Assembly (NCBI GenBank): GCA_051010055.1
Contig: JBPCVY010000219.1
Coordinates: 1 to 21,833, forward strand
Reading direction: 5' to 3'
From: CAJQND01 sp051010055
GTDB taxonomy: Bacteria > Pseudomonadota > Alphaproteobacteria > Rhizobiales > CAJQND01
Length of the DNA: 21,833 bases
Shown: one piece after another, positions 7,558 to 15,077 of the stretch
How the letters are laid out: the number at the start of each line of letters is the position of its first letter
Numbering within the stretch: the first letter of the stretch is position 1
Program-made: the position numbers and the translations under genes
Notes under the pieces: model-generated
What the model was told of the DNA's origin: nothing
Database searches by the model: none
What the model saw: only the letters and a program-made list of their open reading frames with translations

Positions 7558-8697
7558 TCAGCCAGCCGCGTCCGCATAAGCCTCAAGCACGAGGCCGTGG
7601 AAGTGATGCACCGCATGCTCGGATTTTCCTGAGCCCTCAGGGTCATTGACAATCCGGCCTTGTTGAAATGCCGGCGTGTTCATGCCGCGCTGGACGCTTT
7701 CAACAAGGTTGATATCTTCAACCTGCAGCACCTCATCCAGATAGCGGATTGAGTCCTTTTCCATCTCGTTGGGCTCAGGCGTCTCAAGATAGAAGTCATA
7801 GATCTCAAGGGTCCGGTCAGGGCCAACCGGGATAATGTTGAGCACAATCATGGAGGAGCGGCCGGGATAGCGCATGAGGCACGTGTTGGGCCATAACCAC
7901 CAAACCGCGTGGGTCCGCACAGTGGCGTTGGAAACGTCATAGGCTTGGTTGGCGCCTTTGCCAGCTTCCGCCATGTGGCTGGAATAGATGCCATGGGTGG
8001 TCACATTGTAGGTGTCCATATCAACCAGGGTGCAGAAGTCCTTGTGGGCCGTCGGGCAGTGGTAACATTCCAGGAAATTATCGACGACATTCTTCCAGTT
8101 CGACTTGATGTCATAGGTGAGGCGGTGGCCGAATGTGAGCTCCTCGATATCGGGCGCCCAGTAGCGGATTTCAGTTTCAAGATCGCCCGATTGCGCCGGT
8201 AATGCCTCAGCATCCGGATCAAGGTTCAAAAATACAAAGCCGCAAAACTCCCCGACCTGAACCTGATCAAGGCAAATGGTTTTCGGATCAAAATCCTTCA
8301 GATTTTCCGTAGAGGGTGCACGGGCAAGCTGCCCATCCAGCCTGTACGTCCAGGCATGATAGGGACACATGATTTTGCTGGTCTGGCCTTCACCGGACAA
8401 AAGTTCATGGGCCCGGTGTTTACACACATTGTAGAAGGCCCGCAGGGTGCCGTCCTGATCACGCACGATAACAATCGGCTTGCCTGCGATTTCTATTGTG
8501 ACGTAAGAACCGGGTTCGCGGACTTTCTCCACATGGCATACCCACTGCCAGGTTTTGGAGATGATGTGCTCAAGATCTACCCGGTGCCACTCCGGTTCTG
8601 TGTAAGCTTCAGCGCGCAATGACAGGGACTTTGAAGGATCCGCGTGGTAACCGGACTGGATGGATTTGAACTCAACTTTGGATGGCATTTCTGGCAT
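7558..8697 (-). CDS. Rieske non-heme iron oxygenase alpha subunit, carnitine/betaine (CntA/GbcA/Stc2) type
   Basis: 379 aa from ATG 8697. The Rieske cluster ligands are Cys92-x-His94 and Cys111-x2-His114 (MCPYHAW). The mononuclear iron site is in NFLECYHCPTAH: His213 and His218, with Asp328 (VEDINLVE) as the probable third ligand. Glu210 occupies the electron-bridging position where most ring-hydroxylating oxygenases have Asp; that substitution is known from carnitine monooxygenase CntA and relatives acting on quaternary amines. The likely reaction is therefore oxidative demethylation or C-N cleavage of glycine betaine, carnitine or a similar compound. No flavin/2Fe-2S reductase partner is encoded nearby. 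GGTGA five bases before ATG 8697 favours this start over GTG 8706. Two inverted repeats lie just upstream. Confidence 0.85.
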   Translation of the reverse strand: MPEMPSKVEFKSIQSGYHADPSKSLSLRAEAYTEPEWHRVDLEHIISKTWQWVCHVEKVREPGSYVTIEIAGKPIVIVRDQDGTLRAFYNVCKHRAHELLSGEGQTSKIMCPYHAWTYRLDGQLARAPSTENLKDFDPKTICLDQVQVGEFCGFVFLNLDPDAEALPAQSGDLETEIRYWAPDIEELTFGHRLTYDIKSNWKNVVDNFLECYHCPTAHKDFCTLVDMDTYNVTTHGIYSSHMAEAGKGANQAYDVSNATVRTHAVWWLWPNTCLMRYPGRSSMIVLNIIPVGPDRTLEIYDFYLETPEPNEMEKDSIRYLDEVLQVEDINLVESVQRGMNTPAFQQGRIVNDPEGSGKSEHAVHHFHGLVLEAYADAAG

Positions 8698-8721
8698 GGA
8701 ATTCACCCGAAACTTGGCTTC

Positions 8722-8755
8722 GATGCTTCCGTGTTAGCATCACGCTTTCGGCGTG
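8722..8755. repeat. Two adjacent inverted repeats upstream of the Rieske gene
   Basis: GATGCT, 8 bases, AGCATC at 8722-8741 is a perfect 6-bp inverted repeat. It is directly followed by CACGC, TTTCG, GCGTG at 8741-8755, a perfect 5-bp stem. They lie 25-58 bp before the ATG, between regulator and oxygenase. No T-run follows on the minus strand, so an operator or RNA structure is more likely than a terminator. Confidence 0.5.
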
Positions 8756-8817
8756 TGAAAACTGTGCGCAGAAAGACAATTTTTGAACCTTGATGGCCGG
8801 GAAAAATTATGTTCGAC

Positions 8818-9816
8818 CTATTTGCGGGCGGGTTTCTTCCTGTGCATGGGCCAGGCCCTGAATTCAAACGGAATGCGGCCTTCGACGCGGTCCGTTCTGG
8901 GGGCAAGTCCGAACCTTTCGCGATAGGCGCGGCTGAAATGCACATGGCTCGCAAAGCCTGAGGCAAGCGCCACCTCCGCAAGGGGCAATTCGGTTTGGGT
9001 CACCAAACCGCGGGCCCGGTCCAACCGGATGTCCCGGTAATAAAGAGCGGGTGTTTTTCCCACATGCTTTGCAAATAATCTGTCCAGCTGCCGCTGGGAA
9101 AGCTCAATCCGCTTGCAGATTTCAGAAATTGGAATGGTCTCTTCTAGGTTTTCTTCCATAACTTTGATGGCCCGCCTTACATTTTCCGGCGGTGCCGGGC
9201 CCAACGGTTCAGCCGGGTTAGAATTTTGATGGCTGCCTTCCGGTCTCAAACTTGGATGGAAGACATAGCGGGCAGCCTCATTTGCCAGCCTTTCCCCATG
9301 TGAGCGCCTGATGATGTGCAACGCGAAGTCCATGGCCGCCACGCCGCCGCAACATGTCATCCGGTTTCTGTCGAAAACAAACAAATCTTCGCTTGCCTCG
9401 ACCGCTGGAAACATTTCGTTCATCGCATCAATATGCTCATAGTGCACGCTTGCGCGCATGCCATCGAGAAGGCCGGCCCTGGCAAGAATGAATGCGCCGG
9501 TATCTATCGCACCTAGGGGTGTTCCCTCGCGCGCCCAGCGGCGGAGGGCTGATTGCAGTTGCCCGCCTGTATATTTCTCCGGCGCCCAGCTGGCAGAAAC
9601 AATCACCAGATCCCTTAGCTCGCCCCGCACCTTGGATAAGGACTCGGTCTCAATCGTCATGCCATTGCTGGCCATGCAAGCGCCGCCGTCAACTGAAATC
9701 AACGACCAGCGGAAATGTTGCTGTCCGTCAAGATAGTTGGCGGCCCGGAAAGGGTCGAGAAACCCGCTGGTGGCGGCCATGTTGAAGTTGGCGGTAACAA
9801 TAACAAGGATGTCCAT
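8818..9816 (-). CDS. GlxA/CdhR-type AraC family regulator (DJ-1/PfpI plus HTH)
   Basis: 332 aa. Residues about 1-170 form a class I glutamine amidotransferase-like (DJ-1/PfpI) fold. The nucleophile elbow reads GAIDTGAFILA, with no cysteine, so this half is a sensor and not an enzyme. Residues about 215-310 are the AraC/XylS domain, with two helix-turn-helix units: ISEICKRIELSQRQLDRLFA at about 230-249, and LAEVALASGF with the following HVHFSRAYRERFG. This architecture is shared by GbdR, CdhR and SouR, which activate glycine betaine, carnitine and sarcosine catabolism, so it probably controls the operon downstream on the same strand. A direct repeat overlaps the promoter-like sequence just upstream of its own start. 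ATG 9816 follows AAAGGTG. Confidence 0.87.
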   Translation of the reverse strand: MDILVIVTANFNMAATSGFLDPFRAANYLDGQQHFRWSLISVDGGACMASNGMTIETESLSKVRGELRDLVIVSASWAPEKYTGGQLQSALRRWAREGTPLGAIDTGAFILARAGLLDGMRASVHYEHIDAMNEMFPAVEASEDLFVFDRNRMTCCGGVAAMDFALHIIRRSHGERLANEAARYVFHPSLRPEGSHQNSNPAEPLGPAPPENVRRAIKVMEENLEETIPISEICKRIELSQRQLDRLFAKHVGKTPALYYRDIRLDRARGLVTQTELPLAEVALASGFASHVHFSRAYRERFGLAPRTDRVEGRIPFEFRAWPMHRKKPARK

Positions 9817-9840
9817 GGGGCACCTTTTGCGGCATTAGAT

Positions 9841-9877
9841 GGCCAATTGTATCAAGTTTAAGGCCAATGAAGTCAAG
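9841..9877. promoter_or_regulatory. Tandem 16-bp direct repeat, candidate operator for the GlxA-type regulator
   Basis: Two copies, GGCCAATTGTATCAAG (9841-9856) and GGCCAATGAAGTCAAG (9862-9877), share 12 of 16 bases as GGCCAAT-N4-TCAAG. They repeat with a period of 21 bp, two helical turns, which is the geometry of AraC-family half-sites. They lie between the regulator and the divergent GMC gene. Confidence 0.6.
9846..9876 (-). promoter_or_regulatory. Candidate promoter of the GlxA-type regulator gene
   Basis: On the minus strand TTGACT (9876-9871) and TACAAT (9851-9846) each match the sigma70 consensus at five of six positions, with a 19-bp spacer, longer than the ideal 17. Each hexamer falls inside one copy of the direct repeat, so regulator binding would compete with or modulate RNA polymerase. 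The predicted leader is about 25 nt. Confidence 0.4.
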
Positions 9878-9982
9878 TAATGCCGGGCGCTCATTTCATA
9901 TTGGTTTTGCGGAAAGCCCTTACGCCTTTCGGTTGAAAACACTATGCTCAACTCCTTTGGGATCAGCCCTTGAAACGTGCGG

Positions 9983-11617
9983 ATGGGAACGGTGGCCGAA
10001 ATCAATTCCGGTAAGGTTTTTGATTACATTATCGTTGGCGCCGGTTCGGCAGGTTGCGTCCTTGCCAACCGGCTGAGCGTCGACCCGTCCGTGAGGGTGC
10101 TGATCCTTGAGGCCGGCGGAAAAGACTGGAACCCGTGGATCCATGTGCCGGTCGGTTATTTCAAGACAATGCATAACCCGGCAACGGACTGGCGGTATAA
10201 GACGGAGCCTGATCCCGGCCTTAATGACCGCTCGCTGGATTGGCCCCGGGGCAAGACCCTTGGTGGTTCCAGTTCCATAAACGGTCTTTTGTATGTGCGC
10301 GGTCAGAAACAGGACTATGACCACTGGGCACAGCTTGGAAACAAGGGGTGGAGTTATGAAGATGTTCTCCCACTCTTCAAGCGGTCGGAAAGCCATGAGT
10401 TCGGGGAAGGCGAATATCATGGCGGCAGCGGCGGCCTGTCAGTATCGCTGATAAGAGCGGAAAGCCAAATTGCTGAAGCTTATATCGGCGCTGCGGTGGA
10501 AATGGGCGTCCCGCGCACCAAAGACTATAATGGCGCTGAGCAGGAAGGTGCGAGCTACTTTCACCAGACCGCCCGTGGCGGGTTACGCTGTTCATCGGCA
10601 CGGGCTTTTTTGAACCCGGTAAAGGGCAGGCCGAACCTGGAAATCATCACCCACGCACACACACAGTGCCTCACGTTTGCCAGGGATGAAGAAAAGGAGG
10701 TGACCGGCGTGACTTATCGCCGGAAAGGCGCCGAACACAGTGCTTTTCTGAAAGAAGGTGGTGAGGTCATTCTCTCAGCGGGCGCTATCGGCTCACCGCA
10801 AATTCTGGAACTATCCGGCATTGGCAAAGGAGATGATTTGTCCGCGGCAGGCGTAGATGTCCGCCATGAGCTGGCAGGTGTCGGGGAATGCCTCCAGGAC
10901 CATTTGCAAATCAGGCTGGTTTACGAAGTCAACGTCCCGACCCTGAACGATGCCATCAACCGTCTGGTTCCGCGTATGGGCATAGGGCTGCAATATGCAT
11001 TGTTCAGAAAGGGACCCATGAGCCTTGGCGCGAGCCAGGTTTGTATTTTCGCAAAATCGATGAGCGATCTTGAAACACCTGATATCCAGTTTCACTTCCA
11101 GCCCCTGAGCGCTGACAAGCCCGGCATCGAAATGCACCCCTTTTCCGGCATTACGTCTTCAGTTTGCCAGTTGCGCCCTGAAAGCCGCGGTCACATTCAC
11201 ATCGTCACGCCCCATGCATCAGACCATCCGAAAATCGTGCCGAATTACCTGTCCGCCACCGCCGACCAGTTGTGTGCGGTAAGAGCCATAAAGTTCGCAC
11301 AGGCAATGACCCACACAAATGCGCTGGCCCCGTTCATCGTCCGCGAGCACCTTCCGGAAGGTTCACCTGAAACCGATGAGGAATTGCTGGAGGCTGCCCG
11401 GAACATCAGCCAGACGATTTATCACCCAACCAGCACGTGCCGCATGGGAAACGATGCACTGGCGGTGGTTGATGACCGCTTGCGGGTTCACGGCATTGCC
11501 AACTTGCGTGTTGCGGATGCATCCATCATGCCCGCAATCACCAGCGGAAACACCAATGCGCCGGCAATTCTGATTGGTGAAAAAGCAAGCGACATGATCT
11601 TGGAAGACCGCCTATGA
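9983..11617 (+). CDS. GMC family FAD-dependent oxidoreductase (choline/alcohol dehydrogenase-like)
   Basis: 544 aa from ATG 9983 (GTG 9977 is an in-frame alternative; neither has a clear Shine-Dalgarno sequence). The FAD-binding GAGSAG motif is at residues 19-24 and EAGG near 43. The GMC signature GGSSSINGLLYVRG starts at 94, and the second signature SAGAIGSPQILELSGIG lies near 265-281. The C-terminal catalytic pair is His481 (YHPTSTCRMG) and Asn523 (SGNTNAP). The family oxidises primary alcohols with FAD and often passes electrons to the membrane. It could be a choline dehydrogenase linked to the betaine genes on its left. It could equally be a DHPS or other hydroxysulfonate dehydrogenase, since it heads the plus-strand operon with hpsN 88 bp downstream. 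It lacks the exact BetA signature (LINGMCYIRGN), so I do not call it betA. Confidence 0.85.
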   Translation: MGTVAEINSGKVFDYIIVGAGSAGCVLANRLSVDPSVRVLILEAGGKDWNPWIHVPVGYFKTMHNPATDWRYKTEPDPGLNDRSLDWPRGKTLGGSSSINGLLYVRGQKQDYDHWAQLGNKGWSYEDVLPLFKRSESHEFGEGEYHGGSGGLSVSLIRAESQIAEAYIGAAVEMGVPRTKDYNGAEQEGASYFHQTARGGLRCSSARAFLNPVKGRPNLEIITHAHTQCLTFARDEEKEVTGVTYRRKGAEHSAFLKEGGEVILSAGAIGSPQILELSGIGKGDDLSAAGVDVRHELAGVGECLQDHLQIRLVYEVNVPTLNDAINRLVPRMGIGLQYALFRKGPMSLGASQVCIFAKSMSDLETPDIQFHFQPLSADKPGIEMHPFSGITSSVCQLRPESRGHIHIVTPHASDHPKIVPNYLSATADQLCAVRAIKFAQAMTHTNALAPFIVREHLPEGSPETDEELLEAARNISQTIYHPTSTCRMGNDALAVVDDRLRVHGIANLRVADASIMPAITSGNTNAPAILIGEKASDMILEDRL

Positions 11618-11705
11618 TAGCGCGTTCAACCGGGCGGGCACATGCAGGAGTTATGACCGCAAAAGAATAAGAACCCAAGTACCAATGCAGGCGAGGAGCG
11701 TCCTT

Positions 11706-13001
11706 TTGAAATACCTCAAGAAAGCAGACCTCAATCCCACTTCAAGCGAAGATGAAACACGGCAAATTGTAAGCCGCATGCTTGAGGAAATTGATGCTGG
11801 CAAGGAAAATGCCGCTCGCGCTTTCGGCGAGAAGCTGGACAACTATGACGGTGAAATACTGGTTGGCCCGGAAGCTGTGGCCGCTGCAGGCGCCAAAGTG
11901 CCAGACAGGCTGAAAGAGGATATCAAATTTGCGCATGAGCGGGTGGCGAAATTTGCCCAAGCACAGCGAGACAGCATCAACGAGTTTGAGATTGAGTTAT
12001 CGCCAGGCCTGTGGGCTGGCCAAAAGCTCATACCTATCGAAACCGCAGGCTGCTACGTGCCAGGGGGCAGATATGCCCATGTGGCATCGGCAATAATGTC
12101 GGTCACAACCGCCAGGGTGGCAGGCGTGGAGAATATTGTTGCCTGTTCAGCTCCAAAGCCCGGTGAAGGGGTAAACCCGGCCATATTGTGGACCATGAAC
12201 TATTGCGGCGCAGACGCCATTTTGGCGCTGGGTGGTGTTCAGGGAATTGCCGCTATGGCAAACGGGCTGTTCACCGGTAAGCCTGCCCGCATTCTGGTAG
12301 GTCCGGGCAACAGGTTCGTGGCAGAAGCAAAGCGCATGCTGTTTGGCCGGGTGGGCATCGATTTGTTTGCCGGGCCAACGGAAATACTCATCATCGCTGA
12401 TGACAGCGCCGATCCGGATATTGTTGCTGAAGATTTGGTTGGCCAAGCAGAACACGGATTTGATTCTCCGTGCTGGCTGATCACCACATCTGAAGATCTT
12501 GGCCGGGAAGTGTTGGCCCGGATGAGCGGATTGATAGATGCCCTGCCGGAAGTTCAAAAAGCTGCGGCAGAGGCTGCCTGGCGGGACTATGGAGAAGTGG
12601 TACTGTGCGATGATGATGAAGCAGCCGCTCAAGTGAGTGACAACTATGCGGCCGAACACCTGGAACTGCAGACCGCCAACAATGACTGGTTTATCTCCCG
12701 GCTGAAAAACTATGGCTCGCTGTTTGTTGGTGAAGAAACCACCGTTGCGTTTGGGGACAAGTGCTCCGGCACAAACCACATTCTACCAACAAAGGGAGCA
12801 GGCCATTACACAGGCGGGCTTTCGGTGCACAAATTCATCAAGGTGGTTACCACCCAGCGCATGACCCGTGAAGCCAACCGCGAAGTGGCCGCCGTTACCG
12901 CCCGCATTTCCAGGCTTGAAGGCATGGAAGCTCACGCCAGAACCGCTGACGTTAGGCTGAAAAAGTATTTCCCTGGTGAGACATTTTCTGTGGGCGGGTA
13001 A
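11706..13001 (+). CDS. hpsN: Sulfopropanediol (DHPS) 3-dehydrogenase, histidinol dehydrogenase family
   Basis: 431 aa, HisD fold. The zinc ligands of the family are kept: Gln247 and His250 (GQAEHG), Asp351 (GDKCSGTNHILPT) and His410 (EAHARTADVR). The catalytic pair is Glu317-His318 (AEHLELQ). Genuine histidinol dehydrogenases sit in his operons; here the gene is followed by an SDR, a zinc alcohol dehydrogenase and sulfolactate sulfo-lyase, the context of HpsN. HpsN oxidises (R)-2,3-dihydroxypropane-1-sulfonate to (R)-sulfolactate with two NAD+ in the cytoplasm. GAGGAG seven bases before a TTG at 11706 gives the N-terminus KYLKK, matching the family; the upstream ATG 11685 would add seven residues without a good Shine-Dalgarno sequence. 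Its TAA overlaps the next ATG (TAATG). Confidence 0.85.
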   Translation: MKYLKKADLNPTSSEDETRQIVSRMLEEIDAGKENAARAFGEKLDNYDGEILVGPEAVAAAGAKVPDRLKEDIKFAHERVAKFAQAQRDSINEFEIELSPGLWAGQKLIPIETAGCYVPGGRYAHVASAIMSVTTARVAGVENIVACSAPKPGEGVNPAILWTMNYCGADAILALGGVQGIAAMANGLFTGKPARILVGPGNRFVAEAKRMLFGRVGIDLFAGPTEILIIADDSADPDIVAEDLVGQAEHGFDSPCWLITTSEDLGREVLARMSGLIDALPEVQKAAAEAAWRDYGEVVLCDDDEAAAQVSDNYAAEHLELQTANNDWFISRLKNYGSLFVGEETTVAFGDKCSGTNHILPTKGAGHYTGGLSVHKFIKVVTTQRMTREANREVAAVTARISRLEGMEAHARTADVRLKKYFPGETFSVGG

Positions 13002-13768
13002 TGTTTGACTCTGCAACATACATAAACGGACTTTATTCCTTGGATGGCCGGGTGGCGCTCGTCACCGGCGCATCATCAGGTATTGGTCGCCACATTGCTT
13101 TAACTCTTGCAAATGCCGGGGCAAAGGTGGTGGTGGTTGCCCGGCGGAAAGAAACCTTGGCGGAGATTTCGCGATCAGGCCAGATCGCGGCTCATCCGGT
13201 AGATCTGATGGAAGTGGAAGATTTTGAGGGCTTTGGGAATTCGGTTTCAAACCATTTCGGACCCGCAACAATCCTCGTGAATGCTGCCGGCATTAACCTG
13301 CGCCAGACTGCTGTCGATGTGACAAGGCAAGGATGGGACCAAACCTTGCATCTGAACCTGTCAGTTCCCTTTTTCCTCGCGCGCGCCTTGGTGCCGGCAA
13401 TGATGGAACTAGGCGCTGGCAACATCATCAATATCGCCTCCCTTCAAAGCTACCGCGCCTTCAAGGACGGGATTGCCTATGGCGCATCCAAAGGCGGCAT
13501 TGCGCAACTCACCCGTGCGATGGCGCAAGCTTGGTCCCGGGATGGAATTGTGGCAAACGCTGTTGCGCCCGGATTTTTCCCCACCGAACTCACTCAGGCC
13601 GTATTCGATGATCCGGAAACATCCACGTTCCATGCAAACGCAACCGCTATAGGCCGCAACGGGGAAATGACCGATCTTGACGGAGCCGTTGTCTTTCTTG
13701 CTTCACGGAGCGCAAGCTATGTAACGGGCCAGGTTCTGGCGGTTGATGGGGGTTATCTGGCAACATGA
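13001..13768 (+). CDS. SDR family oxidoreductase, probable DHPS 2-dehydrogenase (HpsO/HpsP role)
   Basis: 255 aa classical SDR. TGASSGIG is at residues 22-29 after a short N-terminal extension, NAAG at 94-97, with a catalytic Ser147, Tyr160 and Lys164 (YGASK). Ala47-Arg48-Arg49 after the second strand suggests NADP(H) may be accepted. The gene overlaps hpsN by one base (TAATG) and the zinc alcohol dehydrogenase by four (ATGA), so the three are translationally coupled. In Cupriavidus pinatubonensis the hpsNOP cluster encodes two DHPS 2-dehydrogenases that convert (S)-DHPS to (R)-DHPS through the ketone; an SDR plus MDR directly after hpsN fits that pair. I cannot tell which of the two corresponds to HpsO, so no symbol is given. 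Confidence 0.85.
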   Translation: MFDSATYINGLYSLDGRVALVTGASSGIGRHIALTLANAGAKVVVVARRKETLAEISRSGQIAAHPVDLMEVEDFEGFGNSVSNHFGPATILVNAAGINLRQTAVDVTRQGWDQTLHLNLSVPFFLARALVPAMMELGAGNIINIASLQSYRAFKDGIAYGASKGGIAQLTRAMAQAWSRDGIVANAVAPGFFPTELTQAVFDDPETSTFHANATAIGRNGEMTDLDGAVVFLASRSASYVTGQVLAVDGGYLAT

Positions 13769-14760
13769 AAGCTCTCGTTTACAAAGGCCCTGAACTGATT
13801 GAACTCGCCGATGTGGAGCGCCCGCGCCGGGGAAATGAATCGGTGGTGGTGCAAATCGGTGCGGTTGGTATTTGCGGTTCCGACATGCACGCTTATCTGG
13901 GCCATGATGAGCGCCGACCGCCTCCTCTCATTCTTGGCCACGAAGCTGCCGGAGAAATCGTTGAGGGGCCAGGGAAAGGCCGCCGGGTGACGATAAATCC
14001 GCTTGTATCATGCGGAAAATGCCGTGCCTGTCATGAAGGGCGTGACAATGTTTGTCCCGACCGCCAGATCATGTCGATGCCGCCCCGGGAGGGTGTATTT
14101 GCCGAATTTGCAACCGTTCATGAGCGAAATTTCGTCGAACTCCCAGATGGCTTGACTACTGAACAAGCAGCGCTGGCTGAGCCGCTTTCATGCTCCTATC
14201 ATGGGGTGAGACTGATAAGCGAGGCCAGTTTCCGGCCACTTGCTGAGGCGAGTGCGGTGGTGTTGGGAGGCGGGGCAATAGGATTGGGCGCCGCATTATG
14301 CCTGGCAGATTGCGGATGTTCCGACATCTGGATTGCTGAAACCAACAAAATCCGGCACCGGGCATTGGACGCGGCTGGCGACTTCAAGGTTTATGATCCG
14401 GTGAGATCTGCCAACACTGCTCCGCATGATGCCGATGTGGTGATTGACGCATTTGGCGGGCCTGCAACCCGCAGCGCTGCCTCACAATTGGTGCGTCCGG
14501 GCGGAGTGATTTTGCATATCGGCCTTGCCGGTGGCGATGGCGGTTTCGACACCCGCCATGCAACCTTGCAGGAAATCACATTCATCGGCTCTTACACCTA
14601 TACTGCCCATGACTTCCGCCAATGTGTAGCCGCCATGGCCGCCGGCCGGCTCGGCGCTCTCGACTGGTTTGAAACCCGCCCACTTGAAGATGGCCCAGCA
14701 GCCTTCCGGGACATTAATGCGGGCAAAGTCTCAATGCCCAAGGTTATTCTTCACCCCTAA
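13765..14760 (+). CDS. Zinc-dependent alcohol dehydrogenase (MDR), probable DHPS 2-dehydrogenase partner
   Basis: 331 aa, medium-chain dehydrogenase of the threonine/sorbitol dehydrogenase type. Catalytic zinc ligands are Cys37 (GICGSD) and His59-Glu60 (GHE). The structural zinc lobe is complete: Cys83, Cys86, Cys89 and Cys97. The nucleotide motif VLGGGAIGLG is at 166-175, with Glu190 (AETN) after the second strand, consistent with NAD. It overlaps the SDR by four bases and is followed after 19 bp by suyA. The likely task is the second half of the DHPS racemisation, reduction or oxidation at C2 through dihydroxyacetone sulfonate. The family assignment is firm; the substrate is inferred from context. 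Confidence 0.85.
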   Translation: MKALVYKGPELIELADVERPRRGNESVVVQIGAVGICGSDMHAYLGHDERRPPPLILGHEAAGEIVEGPGKGRRVTINPLVSCGKCRACHEGRDNVCPDRQIMSMPPREGVFAEFATVHERNFVELPDGLTTEQAALAEPLSCSYHGVRLISEASFRPLAEASAVVLGGGAIGLGAALCLADCGCSDIWIAETNKIRHRALDAAGDFKVYDPVRSANTAPHDADVVIDAFGGPATRSAASQLVRPGGVILHIGLAGGDGGFDTRHATLQEITFIGSYTYTAHDFRQCVAAMAAGRLGALDWFETRPLEDGPAAFRDINAGKVSMPKVILHP

Positions 14761-14779
14761 CCCCTGAAAGGGACACGAA

Positions 14780-15067
14780 ATGACAATTCCCCATCTACTT
14801 GTGCACGAGCCTTCGGACAATGTTGGCGTCGTTGTGATCGAGGGCCTTAAGGCAGGCACCCAAATGCTTTGCGTTGTCACCCACGACAATTCTGACTTTT
14901 CGCTGACAGCAAAAGCAGATGTGCCAATTGGCCACAAAATCGCGCTCGACGATCTTTCCGAAGGCGATACCGTAATCAAGTACGGTGAAGATATCGGGAA
15001 TATGGTGGCCACGGCGGAAAAGGGCGGTCACGTTCACACGCACAATCTGAAAACCAAACGCTGGTAG
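14780..15067 (+). CDS. suyA: (2R)-3-sulfolactate sulfo-lyase subunit alpha (SAF domain)
   Basis: 95 aa, the size of the small subunit of sulfolactate sulfo-lyase. It is a single SAF domain of the UxaA/altronate dehydratase small type: HEPSDNVGVV near the N-terminus, KADVPIGHKIAL in the middle (about 50-61), and DTVIKYGEDIGN followed by the HVHTHNLKT tail typical of the family. The large subunit follows after 10 bp. SuyAB cleaves (R)-3-sulfolactate to pyruvate and sulfite in the cytoplasm, the final carbon-sulfur bond cleavage of the pathway. A role as altronate or galactarate dehydratase small subunit is less likely because those are usually fused or sit among sugar-acid genes. Confidence 0.87.
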   Translation: MTIPHLLVHEPSDNVGVVVIEGLKAGTQMLCVVTHDNSDFSLTAKADVPIGHKIALDDLSEGDTVIKYGEDIGNMVATAEKGGHVHTHNLKTKRW

Positions 15068-15077
15068 GAGGCAAGAG

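Noticed and set aside
9983..11617. Calling the GMC gene betA
   Set aside because: The signature and the downstream operon do not match betA specifically, and no betaine aldehyde dehydrogenase is present.
12147..12779. 210-codon open frame antisense to hpsN
   Set aside because: It lies wholly inside a well-supported gene, has no family-like features, and is a shadow of the coding frame.
11706..13001. Calling the HisD-family gene the biosynthetic hisD
   Set aside because: No histidine biosynthesis gene is nearby, and the suyAB/SDR/MDR context fits HpsN.
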